Origin: Hofstenia miamia
Lineage: Eukaryota > Xenacoelomorpha > Acoela
Direction: 5' to 3'
Assembly: GCA_004352715.1 (NCBI GenBank)
Contig: SCFE01000046.1
Location: 1,739,783-1,803,782 of the forward strand
DNA: 64,000 nt
Under the pieces are notes generated by a model that was not told the DNA's origin, did no database searches, and was given only the letters and a program-made list of their open reading frames with translations. Positions 10,771 to 24,314 of the stretch are shown piece after piece. A program made the position numbers and the translations under genes. Numbering within the stretch: position 1 is the first letter of the stretch; each line of letters begins with the position of its first letter.

Positions 10771-13700
10771 TAACTAATATCGTTAACAGTTAGCTAATAT
10801 TAAGAAATCAATTTTGACAAAAATAATGCTTACATTTAGTTAATTTATATAAATGAAATTTTAAGCGCTAATAGCTCACGGACTAATAAAATATTAACTA
10901 AACATTAGGTTTGCAAAAAATTTTCAAGTACTTTTTTTAGCACAATTCTTTGCCATGACAGGGGCAGACGCTCCCAGATTGATGTGTCAATATCCAAAAG
11001 TTTCCAAAATTCCTAATAGGCTTGGAGAGCCGTGTTAGAATATAAGCATCAAGCAGTTTGTGATCTTAGTATCACGCGAGGCAGTTTAGGGTTAATATTG
11101 AACTCATTGAAACCAGTTTGGTTTAAAAGCTGAATTAAAAACTTTGAAGCATTAAAATAAATTTTGCTTGAAATGCTGTTGTGGTTTGTTGGTCCTGGTA
11201 AATACTATTAAAATTATTGTTTCTGGTTTCGGCTTTGACAAATTTGGCAATCTCATAAATAGAAATATTAACACTAAGAAATTAAGAGGGAAGGGGTCCA
11301 GGGGAAAAAAGTGTTGAGAACCGCTGACCTATAGCGTCATCTACGTAAAAGAGAACAAATTTCAAACAGAAGTGCTTCAAGTCAAATCATATAAAAAATA
11401 CAAATATTTGACATACTGACTAGTTACATTTCTACGTAAATTAACAAATGATGTAAGCACATTTTTAAATATCGAAGTAAATAACGTTATTTAGAAGTTT
11501 TGCTAATCACGTTGGTGACATTTTTTTATCTTTTATAAATTTTGCGCATGTAACCGGAACTAAAGGGTATACCATAACTTCGACGCGGTTTTTGATCTCC
11601 GATAAGTTACAGTTTAGATTCACATATTCTGAAAAATTGTCTCACACAGTCTTTAGCATTATTAATGATCCATTTTGTATTCTTTTAACGCATTAATAAT
11701 TGCATTTATTTTTTTAGAAATATCGGTTTTAGAATGTTATTTTAATTGTTTGATATCTTGGGTAAGTGAGATGTAAATTTTAATCATTGATGTAAGGTCC
11801 GATAGATTGAAATAACATAAGTCATTGAACGATTCAAAATTTCCGATTACGACAAAAACTGATCATTATTATTGACAATTAAAGGAATGCCGTTTCCAAC
11901 GACTTTTGCATCCGGTTAATCCATGAAATTCTCACTCGACTTCACGAGATTTCAAAGAATCAAGGTGCAAAAATTCATCATGACGCTGCAAAAGTTCTGA
12001 CAAGAAATGTCGTTGTCCTGTTTGTTTCATTGGTGATGATGATGAATTTGAAATGATGCTGTTGGAATTGAATGACGGTTTTGATCAGTGATAATGAATG
12101 ATTGGATATCTATGTTAATTGCTTTTAGATGCACATATACCATGAATTTATAAATTTTGTATCAATATGCTTTCTTTTCACTAACAAATGAGTCGAAAAA
12201 TATGTCGGTTTGAATCATTTAACGTTAATCGAAAACCGCGTCGAAGTTACGGTACACCCCTTAGATGCAATCTTTTTAATGTTCTGCCTAGTGCAGCAGA
12301 TGAATGAATATCTGATGCATGTTTCCATAAATTCTAGCAATAAATTTTTGGTAGGAAATGTAAATCTCAAAGAATATTTTCACACCAATCTTCGTTCCAC
12401 TCAAATTTTCAGTATAAACCATCAGGTATTGGTGCATTCTGCATATGGAATATCATCTTTTCATTTCTGGCAACACGGATCGTATATTTTGAGCATCAGA
12501 TGTATGCCCTTCGTGCAGGTTTGCTGAGGATCTGGATCTAGATATGGAACGATCCGATTCATGGACATCCACTGAATATGGTTCAGAAAATTTATGTTTT
12601 GGATATCTATGGATCATTGTTGACCAAAAATAGACAACCAGATAAATTTAATCATATTTGTGGTAATTATTTAAGTAAAATAGCTTAAAATCAACAATGA
12701 AGATTCGCTCAAAACAAATTGATAATATACGTGTGCACCAATTACATTACACTAATAGATCTAAGTACATGTTTGGTTTAATAATCAAAATATTTGGCCT
12801 TCCTTAATATAAAGGGATGTTCCTTTTAATATTATGCTTTTGTATTGCAAGACTATTTTCAATTTAAATGGATCAGCTTCCTGAGCATACTGAAGTTCCT
12901 GAGCGTTTGGAACCTTAGTGAATCCATCCATGTAATTTTTTGTGGTTTGGATTGGATAGGTTCGATCCAGGATATTCGATCCACGGCAAACCTGCTTTTG
13001 TGACCGTACATCTGTCTGCTTCTTGTTTGCGATGACCTGAATTCGTGATTTGTCGGATCAAAGTGGCCTGAAACTTCGTTAACTATGGAGTTGATGGTTA
13101 GTTGATTTTGTATTCAGATGAAAATAGTTAGCTTCAACAACCACTAACATACATTGAATCTGTCACACTCGCAACTCTCGAAACCTTGTTGTGTAGTTTT
13201 ATCATTTAGTGTGAGAACGTTAACTCTAGTACTGGATTCTGTAAACTTTTCATTTTATTAATGTGCATAGTTGTACATTTACAGATCACTTCCATACAAC
13301 CTAAGTGAGATTAAATTTGCATAAGTCATCACTCATCACTTCAGTGGAGTCAAACCCGGGGGCTTAAGCCCCTACTTATTTTATTATGTTATATAGCGAA
13401 TCGCTATGCAATTTTTATTATACTTATAATTACTGTACGTTTCAAAAAAACTTCCAGATTATTATTTTAGTAGTTCACAAATGAGAATTTAGAGCAATAT
13501 TTACTGACATTTTGCACATCAATGCTAATAATAAATTCAATGCTTCAATATTTCTTTTTATAACCAATAAACGCTATTTTTAAACTGAAATTTTAAGATA
13601 TTTCAGCTGAGCCAGAGAAGCCCAATAAATGTTGAAATTTAGCATAATGCTGCAAGCAGAATTTTATATCAGATTCCAAATTGAAAATAACTTCTTTGCA

Positions 13701-16029
13701 AGAAATTGTTTTTCATGAAGCATGATTGGGTACAAAAGCAAACCAATTCTTGTTTAGATTTTTTGAGTGCATATTTTATGAAATATTAATTTGAAGTTTA
13801 AACTGGTTACTAGTAGCTTGAACAACAAACTATTTTTTAAAGAAACATTAAGTATCCAAATTGTGGTAGAATAAAAAGAAACGTTCGTGACTGAAACATT
13901 TACCGGTGTAAGCAAAGCTTAAGCATTTTTCAAGAATGCCACGTTGTGATGAAATAGTTTGTGGGCTTTAAAAAGGACAAGCCATTTTTTACAAATTTCA
14001 AATGCTTTTCTCTAAATTTGGAAATTGTTGGTGCTTGTGCACCCATGAAATGGTGAAAATTTGTACAAAATTGCATTTTTTGCGGTATTTGATGAGACAA
14101 ATTATTTTATGATGAAAATTCCGATTTCTTAAGATTCATTAAAATTATTTTCTATAATAAAGTCTCATATATTCATTTTTTTTAATCCCATGGGTTATCA
14201 GCTAACCAAAATCATTTCTTTAAGCAGTTAGACTGCTGAAGCCCAATTAAGGATCCCCCTCGCAAAGTCAATCATCATGGCAGCTAAAACGGCTCTGACA
14301 GAGCATAATTTCAAAACGTTTTGTGTTCCTTTTTCAGATTATAAAAAATTCCTGGGTAATTTAATCTAAAACAACCTGGGGTTCTTTTACACATTTTCAA
14401 TGAAATATCTCGAAGCCTATTAAGAAATTTGAAAATCTTGAGCCATGTACACATCTATTGGTGAATATGCACAAACGTCCTGTCGAAAATTTATACTAAG
14501 GCAAAGAAAATGACTGTTTATCGTTTAAAATTTCGTTTTTTAAAATGACTTAAATAACACTTCACAGCTAACATTCCGATAATTCTAAGGTTTAGAGCAC
14601 ATGGGAGGAAATTATAAAAAAGAAATTATAAAAAATTTTGAAGTTACAAATATGTTTGAGGTCAATGATGTCTATTTCTTTACCCACTCTCATATAAAAT
14701 AAATTTTAATTTTCAGGCCCTCCCTGATTTTTAAGGGATTTTACAGCACTGCATCACTTATATATGAAATTCTATAAAAAATGACTGAAGTCACTAATTG
14801 TAATTGCAGAAATAATTTTGTGCATATATGCAGTGTAAATAAAGCTTTTGGCGAACATTCACTGCACCATCTGTAATATAAGTTCTTTTGTAATATCATT
14901 CGTGGGTGCTTCGGACCCCTATTTGCGTATAGAAGCATATTCTTAGGGAACCAACTGCGGGCGGAAGATATCAACGAACACAAAACTGGGCTAAAGTTGT
15001 TCTATTCACAACAAATTGCTCTTGCTAATATACAAATTAATATTAACATATTTACAATTTACATGGTAAAACGAAAACATTTGGTCTGGCCGACACAACA
15101 ACCAGTATCGATACTAAACTTTAGCAACTTCATTTGATGTCTAAAAAGACATTAGTGACCTCTTATTCTTCATCGTTGTTTACAGCACATGGAAAGCATA
15201 GGAAAATCTATTAAAAGCTAGCAGACTTGTCAACGAGTCGAGCTTGAGCACTGCATCGGATATACAACGAGCCCAAATGAGTCTTTATTAAGCCACGCAA
15301 ATTATAGTTCTGCTTTTTATTTGGTTTATGCAGATTTTTCTTATTTTCATTCAATATCCCTTTTTTATAATTTTTAAAATGTTAATTAAATAATAGGAAG
15401 AGCCATGTAAAAATTCTGAGAGCGCAATATTTTTTAAAAAAATATCGAGCTAATACGAGCCTAATTGAATGGTTTTATGTGGCGAGCCGTCTGAGAGGGA
15501 AAAAATTTATATAAAATGCCGCATATAAGTCCATATAACTGCATATCAACATCAAAATACAAAGTTCCAATGTCATTACCAGCAATTGTCAAACTGTCAT
15601 TTGATGGCGTACTTCAGACAGGGAACATTATCCCTCATCAAAGCTTATGTCATGCTCTGTTACAGTAGCAAGTAGTTTACTTGCATTGTCCAATTATAAT
15701 GTCATTTGTCATTATACTGACATGAATTAATAGGTTTCTCCTTAATGTACATATTTGCTTCAAAAAAAATGTGCTATACAAGTTGGCTTTACATGATTTT
15801 ATATGTTATTGTTACCCTCTTTTTCATGGGAAACTAAAACTGGAGAAAAGTAGTTGTGAAAATTCGGTTCTTGTTTCCAGTTCAATTTAATGCGGAGTCG
15901 AAACAATTGTTGGCGAGTTGAATGAATTTTTGTCTCTCCCGCAAGAGGGTTTCACGAATAATGCACTACTTGCAATTTGCAAATTCAGAGCATAATGAAT
16001 CACTAAAATAAATTAACTTCGCTTTCATC
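10771..16029. other. Long intron or intergenic DNA, no gene seen
   Basis: No coding exon recognised on either strand. At 11287-11326 the sequence ends ...GTTGAGAACCGCTG, the inverted form of the common hAT terminus CAGNGGTTCTCAAC, so this may be the right end of an old hAT element whose left end I could not find. Open frames at 12210-12527 (+) and 14741-14983 (-) show no domain. Confidence 0.45.
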
Positions 16030-16357
16030 ATGCCACGTTCTTGCTGTGTCCCTCAATGTACATGTGGATATTCTTCCCAGAATTGTTCTTTGTACAGATT
16101 TCCCGCCGATTTGAAGGAAAAAGTTTCCTGGATGGAGGTTATTCCACGTGTTTTTAAATATGAAATCACTCGGAACATGGTGGTGTGCTCGTGTCACTGG
16201 CCAGCTAGCTATGAGACATGCAGAAAAAAAGGGCATGACAGGCCGAAGCATCCACCAAGTATTTTTAACATTTCTAAAGTAGCATCGTCTCAACCAAGTT
16301 CGCTATCAAATAAGTACTTCCTTCAATCTGATCATTATGGGAAGTTTGTGCTGAAAG
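16030..16357 (+). CDS. THAP-II: THAP-domain first exon
   Basis: The ATG at 16030 opens MPRSCCVPQC, the standard THAP start. Visible ligands and landmarks are C6 and C10, LYRFP at 21-25, W34 with MEVIP, the C53-x2-H56 pair followed by WP, and a PPSIF box at 75-79, so the roughly 80-residue domain is complete. The donor is less certain than in the other THAP exons. AAAG|GTTTTA (GT at 16358-16359) gives phase 1 and keeps the frame open for 109 codons; a weaker phase-1 site CCAA|GTTCGC lies earlier. It sits inside the intron between ZF1 and ZF2, and joining to ZF2 would place a Glu-Thr-His-Ser linker before the finger array. No in-frame acceptor is visible just before the ATG, which supports a first exon. 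Confidence 0.8.
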
Positions 16358-16412
16358 GTTTTATTTTGTATCATATTTCAAATTTTCGTATTTTACTTTA
16401 ATAAATGAAAAT

Positions 16413-16799
16413 TTTTCCTGCTACATGGTTGGAACTGGTTGGGTTCGACTTGCCGGGTCGAAATATTTGAACCGGTATAATGGGCAAAGCCAGGCAGTGG
16501 AATCAATGATTGTTCTCAAGGAAGCAATGAACAACAATACACATTAATGAATTTATACATATTTACGACAGTTTTCTTATTAATTCAACTCAATTCTTTT
16601 TAAAATCTCTGTACTCATATATAAAACACTAAACAGCTCAGTTGGAAACTTATCAATTCTGGAAGTTAGGATATATTTCCGAACGGCTGAATACCGGTCA
16701 GGTTGATATCCCTAAAACACACAGGTGAACCGGCATGAAAATTAAGAAGTGCCGGTTGGTTTGGGTTACTATTTTTGTCGACCGGTTCCACCCATGGCC
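16413..16799. mobile_element. Possible diverged MITE
   Basis: CATGGTTGGAACTGGT near the left edge and the inverse of ACCGGTTCCACCCATG near the right edge form an imperfect inverted repeat, with several further CCGGT words inside. No target-site duplication could be found, so the boundaries are approximate. Confidence 0.3.
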
Positions 16800-19366
16800 T
16801 GATAGAGTTGACATTTATCACTATCGGCCTACTGTACACAATTATACGTATTAAAGTTTACTAGTGCCGGTGGCTGTGGTATACCATAAAAAACCATAAA
16901 ACTAGGAGTCTTGTACATTGCTAACTAACACCATATCCATTTGGAATGTTTAAATTTACAAATTCAAACAGTCTTTGTCAATATTTTGTGGTATAATCTT
17001 TATCTCGTAACATAGATGATATAAAGTTGTCATTTTATGTAGATACTACATATTTGTTCTGATTTAAGTTGGGGTTGGGTCTTACATACTTTTCACGCAA
17101 ACCATGAATTACTTTATTGTTAAATTATTAATCTATGAATTCTTTTATGGAGGAAGTTTTATGAAACTTTCATGTTACGACTATAAACTACGAATATTTA
17201 CATACTTTGCAATAGCTTTCTTCCATGCGTACTTAATCAAGAGTATTTCAATGGATACATCGAACAAGTTAGTTTCAGTTCCAGCATGTATCATGTTTGC
17301 TCAAGGAATGGTATGATGGAAAGATTTCTGAAAATATTTTGCTTTGCCTGTTTTAAAAGCAGGGGAAAACGTTCGATTTTGGTATTGAAGTTCAGGTCTA
17401 TATAAGGAAGCATATGGAAATACAACTAGATTTTAATAATTATTCAAAATATCAAATTAAGAGGTTGAATTTTGAATGCAAAAAGTGAGATTTTATAAGA
17501 CGTTTTTTTATTATCCCTGAGTCATAAACTTCATCGCGCTTTTAGAACTGATCAGGATGTTTGATGTGATTGTTATAATGAACCATGCTGAAGAAGTAGT
17601 CAATCCAAAAAAATTGTCCGTTCTTAATCCAAGAAATGTTTTATGCATTATATTATTAATGAGGAGTTTGATTGCAAAACGCGATATATCCTTTTTCGAT
17701 TTTTCGAAATTTTGCTGTCTTTTGAAATGACTTTATTGCCATATATCTATATCTATATGGAGTACTAGGTATTATCATGATGTTTCACGTTGAACATTAG
17801 TGAACTAGCTGTATTTATGTTTCGTTTAGATAAAAAAGCGCAATATTTAAGCATTTCATTTTTTCAAAATTTAACCTTTATATGATGTATTTCAATATTG
17901 GTAGGCCTCTGAATGCTGTAGATAAGTGATCTGTGAATTACAGCAACTGGATAGTTTTTGCCAGTTAATCGACATATTTAGATTCTATAAAGTATAACAG
18001 CTTCGTAGTACTGAATCGATCAATTTTCACAAATTAGACAGTTGACGAGGTTGCTATAAGTTCCTTAACGTCAACATACAACCATGGATATCCACATGTA
18101 TTATGACAGTGTATTTGAAGACACGCAAGTGTAACGACGAATGATATATCGCATTTTGAAAAATAAGCAAATCGGATTTTTGATGAGGAATTCCAGAAAA
18201 TTGAAAACAATATAGACTTCCAGCTTTTAACAGAAGATAAAATGCACTTAGTCAATATAAAATCTGATCCCAGCTCAATTTAAAAAATGGTTATTCTGTT
18301 GCCGCATATTGGTTCTGTGGTGATTTTCTTCAAAAATACCTTAGAAGATACAGAATCCTTTTCAAAGTCATCCAGCAACTAGACATTAATGTACAGTAAT
18401 CGCAACGCCAGAAACCTTCTGAAATTAATAGGATGACTGTATGGCATTGTCTATTCTCAATTTCTGACGACATTTTTAACTTATTTCTAGCCTTCACTTT
18501 TGTATTCACAAATAGAAAATGCACAACAAATGCAATCAGCCTATCATCTAGTAGTACTACCATTAGAAAAGTAGAAAAAACCGTAATGGTAACTCATAGG
18601 AAAAAATGATTATTAAATTAATTTTATTTTAACTTGAAAGAGTCTTATAAAGCAAATATTTTATACAGTTTACAATGGTAGTCGCATCCTGCAGTTGAAT
18701 TGCAGATTTGAAGTCCTAATACAACAAGTACTAAAATATTATGGCCATTAATTTTCCAAATGCAACTAAATTTCCAAACAAATGTAAATTTTTTCAAGCA
18801 GGCAAACTTAAAGATACTCAGAAATCGAGAATTGCTTGATTCAGTGTTTCTCAACTTATGAATAATCTCGTCCCATGGATTAAAAAAACCTTGTCAGCAC
18901 GCCAACCCACTGTATCCTATGGGTCAATCTGGCTCAGTTCCATCATTAGTAGAGACAAAAAATGCCATCAAATTGTACAGTATAATGTATATTCATAGAA
19001 AACGGGCATTTGGTAAGTACTAGGACGAGTTTGTCCTAGTTGTAAACAGTTATGGTTTTTGTTGTTGATGGATTATAAGGAAGTATGTTTAATGAGGTAA
19101 ACATGAAACTCAGCACCCACATCTGTTCAATATTATGTCTAATTCGATGTCCACAATTCCCTATAAAATAAAAAATAATAGCCTTGGTTTCTTTGTTTTA
19201 TTTTGAAAAACTTGTGGTCATTGATTACTCTAATTGGAAGACAATGATGCAACTCCTAGATGCTAAAGTTTCAGCGTTTTATTTTTAATTTATGACTACA
19301 AGTTTTCGAATTTTTTTTGCTTTTTAGACCAGATTAATACGATACCAAGTCATGTTCATTTTTTAG
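16800..19366. other. Intron DNA, nothing recognised
   Basis: Intron before ZF2. CAGTGTTTCTCAACTT at 18842 resembles a left hAT terminus but has no detectable partner. Open frames here show no domain. Confidence 0.45.
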
Positions 19367-19669
19367 AAACACACAGCACTGAAAAGCCATGGCAGTGTTC
19401 TCTATGTCACAAATCTTTTCCAAAGAAGTACTACTTGATGACTCACGTAAAGTCGATGCATCAGCGGGTACGTAAATATGAGTGCTCGCTGTGCAAGCAG
19501 GGTTTACGTCATCTGGGAGAATACAAAGCTCACATGTTACGGCACGCTGGTACCAAGCCATTCCAATGCGACCAATGTGATAAATGCTACTATCAGAAGG
19601 GAGGTCTTCTCACTCACATGCTCACACACAGTGGAGAAACGCCATTCACATGTTGGGTTTGCCTAAAAG
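19367..19669 (+). CDS. ZF2: C2H2 zinc-finger exon (fingers 2 end to 6 start)
   Basis: An internal exon of 303 bases, phase 1 at both ends, with acceptor ATTTTTTAG|AA and donor AAAAG|GTTTGAC. It opens with the last His of finger 2 and a TGEKP-like linker (STEKPW). Three complete fingers follow: CSLCHKSF...HVKSMH (x12, x4), CSLCKQGL...HMLRH (x12, x3) and CDQCDKCY...HMLTH (x12, x3). It ends with SGETPFTCWVCLKG, the Cys half of finger 6. ZF3 supplies the His half, so the splice is fixed by the finger register. Fingers 4 and 5 lack some usual hydrophobic core residues (GL and CY in place of F), but all zinc ligands are present. Confidence 0.9.
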
Positions 19670-21072
19670 GTTTGACTTTTAGTAAACATTGAGTTATTTT
19701 CAATTTAAATTTTACGTATACTAATGGTGAAATTAATAGATTTGAGGAAGTGAAAATGATTCACTCCTAACATGATTAACAATTTTTTAATAGCCTTATG
19801 CACTTATCAGTTGCATAAATGAGTGGAAAAAATTAATTAACTCCTCTCAAGAAGACCTTACGTTAATTGTATGTTGTGATGCAAATTGCGCGTTATTTGA
19901 AGGAGCAGCAAAGGGAAATGCATGCTGCACTTATGACAGTTTCCAATGAAAAGCTGCATTGAGTGTGGTTAAGAATACAGTAATAAATCATAGGCTCAAT
20001 CTGTGTATCACCTCATTTTTATTATGACATGGTAAGGCATTTTACGAAAGGTTGCTGCTGATGCTTTAAATGTTTATGGTAACATGAATTATAATCCATA
20101 CTAACATGAATTGTCTTTTTGGTGGACTTGATTGATGTTTAAACTTTTGAATTGTATGAGTCTTCAATTAACAGTATTTGTCGTACCCAATGATTTTGTG
20201 TGATGGTATAACGCTTAAAACATATAAAAATTGTTTCAGAGTAACAGAAGGTTTGATTGGTCTAGTGGGATATTTGGTATAAATCAAAGTGAAACTTTTT
20301 ATCTTATAGTAAAGCATTTTGCTCCAAAAGATTAAAATCCATTCCAATTCACGCCCTACATGGCATCTAGATCTAGAATGGAGAATGTGAGATTGTAGCT
20401 GTTTTCAATTCTTATTATCTCAACTTATCAATCATGAGAAATGTTTTGAACAGTCTGGATTTGTTTTTCTGAAATCAGTTTATGCCCTTTTTGATAAAAA
20501 TATATATTTTGCTTTCAATTATATAGGCATACATCTGCTGAGCTTTAGTTATAAGATGAAAATCATTTCATTCCTAGTTTACTAATTTCAAAATTAAATC
20601 GGGTCGGGACCTAATCTCTAGTAGGGTTGTCCAAAGAACTTATTCTCAATCCGCATCCTACAAGTCACATCCATGAACGTGAAGCTGTGAAAATTAATGA
20701 ACCATTCCGAACTCAGACAAATAGAAACTAAGCATTGTAATTGAATTTCTCATTTTTCAATTAAAAGTAATAGAGATGATTCTGTCGTGGGATGTGGTGT
20801 AGAATTGCACAGTACATTACATGTATGACATTCATGGCATACTTCAAAATTACAAATACTAAACGCCATATCACAGCGCAAAAATAATTATGATGGAAGC
20901 AATAACGCATATTTACGGAGAAATATTCCATAGGTCTGCTATAAATCTTATTGGACGCGACAGCTGTTACTAAGACAATGTGTAATTACAGTAGAAGTCT
21001 CACCGCTCAATTTGGCTTTGCGGGAACGACTGTAATGAAATGAGATAAGAGAAATCGAATCATAAATACAGA
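19670..21072. other. Intron DNA, nothing recognised
   Basis: Start of the 13.55-kb ZF2-ZF3 intron. No exon, repeat boundary or RNA gene recognised. Confidence 0.5.
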
Positions 21073-21427
21073 ATGGTCGCTAAATGCATTGTGCCTGGAT
21101 GTAGGAGTGGTTATCGCAATGAAAACATGGAGGGTATTAGTGTCCACTCATTTCCTTTGAAGAATTTGACATTATTGAATCAGTGGTTGCAAGCCATTCC
21201 TAGAAGAGGCTTTGTTCCAACTATATATTCAAGAATATGTTCTAAACATTTCATGCACTCCTGCTTTGTTTTTGAACATAACGATTCCAATAAAACTCGA
21301 AAGAAGTCGAGAAGTGGATTATTACAAAGGCGAAAACTTAAACCAAACGTTATTCCAACAGTTTTTCAGGATTTTTCTTGTGCAGTGAAGCGTCACTGCC
21401 CTACTCCGTCGAGTACAACAGCACATG
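21073..21427 (+). CDS. THAP-III: THAP-domain first exon
   Basis: The ATG at 21073 opens MVAKCIVPGCRSGY. C5 and C10 form the first zinc pair, W38 and P43 lie in QWLQAIP, C56-x2-H59 is followed by F60, and NVIPTVF at 92-98 is the AVPTIF box, so this is a complete, canonical THAP domain with a basic stretch (RKKSRSGLLQRRK) before the box. After the domain comes a short Ser/Thr/Pro tail and an excellent donor CATG|GTAAGT at 21428, phase 1. It lies in the ZF2-ZF3 intron. A CAG directly before the ATG could act as an acceptor, so an internal-exon role is possible. It groups with THAP-IV by the HF after the zinc ligand. Confidence 0.85.
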
Positions 21428-22384
21428 GTAAGTGTGAATGTTTTGAATGCATCATTGATCTGGTAAAAATCCAAAATGCTACAATAGGGATTTTTATATA
21501 TGTTCTTAAAATTAATGACATCAAGTCTAGTGTTTGACTTGACTATTAATTCAATACAAATACAAAGTGACTGTACATTTTGCTAAATTTTCCTTCTAGT
21601 TTAAGTATATAACACTGATTCTGGCTTCATACCGGTATTCCTCTGCCTTATTGTCTGTAAAAACCTGATTACCATGTCTGCTCTGCGTTGTAATATGCTA
21701 ATTTTGTAATAAATTTAAAACAACTAGTCTCAGATGAAGATACTTCAAATGAAAGTTTATTGGCGTAAATATATTTTCAGAATTTTCTAACGCTGGGACT
21801 AAAATTTACCAAATTTTTATATTATTTTGCAATGTATTTGTGTGGGTTATTTTGAATAGCTTGCCTATCTAGTACGTCAGTTATGAGTAGTATTCGGAAA
21901 TCCGTGGATCTAGGTTCTTCGTCTTTGCTTCCAGTTCATGTTAGTCCCAGTCCCATGGGAGAAAGAGACCAGTAAATCCCATGGGATTAAACGGTCTCGT
22001 AGAACCCTACTAGTGATTCGCGTCAAATTGACTATAATGTGAACCTCAATTACAATTCCATTCAGGCTTGTGGTTAAAGTGGTTAAAGCTACTTAGGTAT
22101 ACATAATGACCTCACCCAAGGCTACTTCATTTTGATATCTAGTAATTATTTTAGTTAATTTCAGTTTCAGTCCTGTTCAAAATTCAAATACAATTAAATA
22201 ATTTAAATTCATACAAGCATGGCGATGATATATGAAAAAATTCACGCAATAAATTCACTAGATAATAATAATAATACTACAATTTGGAAACTGAATTAGT
22301 AAAGAAGTTAGATGTCACAAACGGGTCTAGTCTTTAACGTATTTGAAATCGTGGGCGACAATTCTCATATTTCTACATGGAAAT
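21428..22384. other. Intron DNA, nothing recognised
   Basis: No coding exon. Around 21940-22010 an imperfect inverted repeat built on TCCCATGGGA is visible; its nature is unknown. Confidence 0.45.
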
Positions 22385-22625
22385 CAGTGGCGTACCCAGG
22401 GGGGGACATGGTGGAATGTCCCCCCGTCATGTTTCCAAATTTAATTTTGACTGGATAAATCAAAAAATATTTCGTAAAAATTGAATAATTTAAAATCTAG
22501 GAACGTGAAATGCATTTTTTAGGGTCTATTTTCTCAATATTTTCAAAAATTTTCGCGGGGCTTAGCCCGGCATTAGGAAATAACAATAATGTCCTCCTCG
22601 TCAGAAAATCCTGGGTACGCCCCTG
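22385..22625. mobile_element. hAT-type MITE, 241 bp, with perfect 8-bp TSD
   Basis: The left end CAGTGGCGTACCCAGG and the inverted right end CAGGGGCGTACCCAGG match at 15 of 16 bases. Both sides are flanked by ATGGAAAT (22377-22384 and 22626-22633), an exact 8-bp target duplication diagnostic of hAT-like transposition. No coding capacity; an apparent reading frame reading TQDFL across the right end is a by-product of the terminal sequence. A copy of this element with the same right flank is found at 27955-28209. Confidence 0.9.
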
Positions 22626-22633
22626 ATGGAAAT

Positions 22634-24314
22634 TAGAATTGCTTTTTAGTCGTACCAATGTATTGATGCGATTATATATAACCAATATTGTTTGACATTA
22701 ACCAAATTTTGTTATTGCATTCAATCTGATTTCTATGATTCAGATAAATTTTGGTTATTTTAATGCATTTTGTGACTTTTCTTAAAAAAATTTTGATGTT
22801 TATAAAAAGTTAGCTTTTCGAATCACTTTCAATAGCTTTGAGAATGTCTTTTTTTCAAATTGCATTTTCATAAATTTCCATTCCTTAAAACGATTTCCAT
22901 TTCCGTAATCTGCTAATGGAATGGAATGGAAATTTCCATATAAATATGCAATCCTGGAGTACAGTGTCCCAACATTATTTTGGTCGCTCCCGAGATGGAC
23001 ATTTAATTTATCAATTCAATTCCTCTTTGTATTGTGATGTGATAGATTTGAACTGCAGCCTCCCTATATAACTATACACGACTGAAACTTTTTATAATTC
23101 AGTTTAAATTAACAAAAATGGTTGTAATTTTTTTATTTCCTTACATTCTTGAGTGCCTCCTCCCCATACCCCAGGTTCTATTTCGCATATGCTGATAAGA
23201 AATATGGTTCTATTCACGAATAGTGAGTATCCAATTTGGATTGAATGCAGCTATTGTGTAGTGAAATTAGGAAACAACATTAGAAATACTGAGTAAAAAT
23301 ATTAATACGTGTTTCAGCTAACCAATTTTTATTGTTTGGTCTAGAAAGACCCTATATGCGATTAGTATAATTAGGAAAAAAAATTGGGTTTCTATTTCTA
23401 ACAAAACATGATTCTTCCAATTTATTAAAATGTTTTAAGGTAAATGCAGTTGCTCCTAAACATTTTGGACACTAACCCTGCAATTTTTGATCGAAACTAC
23501 TGTACATCCAATGTCTGTTTTGACTAATGGTTTCTTGTATGTTTAATTAAGAAGAAAAATTTTTTAAAATTTTGTAGTCTTATGTGCGTGAAAGGGTTAA
23601 ATAGTAAACAGTTCGGGAAAATGTGGACCATTTCCAGCGCTAAATTTGGGACCATCAAAATCCATTACTTTAACTTTAATTAAAAATCCATGATAATTTA
23701 TTCAGGTAAATTCAATATTTGTAGAAATTTTCCACTTTTAGAAACGGAATCGACTCTATAAAGCAACAATGTCCATTTGATGATGTATTTGTATATAATT
23801 TTTTATACACGTGCTGCGTATGATACTAAAATTGATTTTATGCAATTAAAAATCAATCTATGAGCAATTTTACGAAGAAATTTAAAGTAACAAAATTCAC
23901 CGTTTGGTGAAAATTGAAAAAAGTGTTTTAAGCGCATCTCATGTTTTTTAGCAACTCGGGTTTGATAAAAAAATTATTGGCATGTTCTCAAGATTATCTT
24001 TGTTGTCAGCTGTTTTGATTGGAAAGAAGATTTTTTTATCCCCGCCTATTTGTTAGAATGTCGTTGTCGTTGCTAGTATATTGCACAAGCCCGTCTGTAA
24101 TAAAAAGCAAGACTAAATAAATGGCGGTGACACAACGTGCAATTGCTACGCATCTATTAATTTATCTCGCTTGTCGAGAATTTCGTTAGCGCACCTGCTA
24201 TACTCTAGTGAGAAATAAACGTTGTTGTTGCCAGCTTCCGGCTGAGTCATAGGTAGCGAATGAAATCTGATTCGTGCATTGCATTTGCTAATTCTCTGTC
24301 GCGCCTAGCGCACT
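22634..24314. other. Intron DNA; last ~250 bases may be promoter/5' UTR of THAP-IV
   Basis: No exon recognised. From about 24060 the sequence is noticeably less AT-rich and contains more CG dinucleotides than its surroundings, up to the THAP-IV start codon, which would fit a separate promoter for that exon. This is inference from composition only. Confidence 0.4.

Noticed and set aside
16421-16799. Firm MITE call
   Set aside because: The inverted ends are imperfect and no target duplication exists, so it is kept only as a low-confidence feature.
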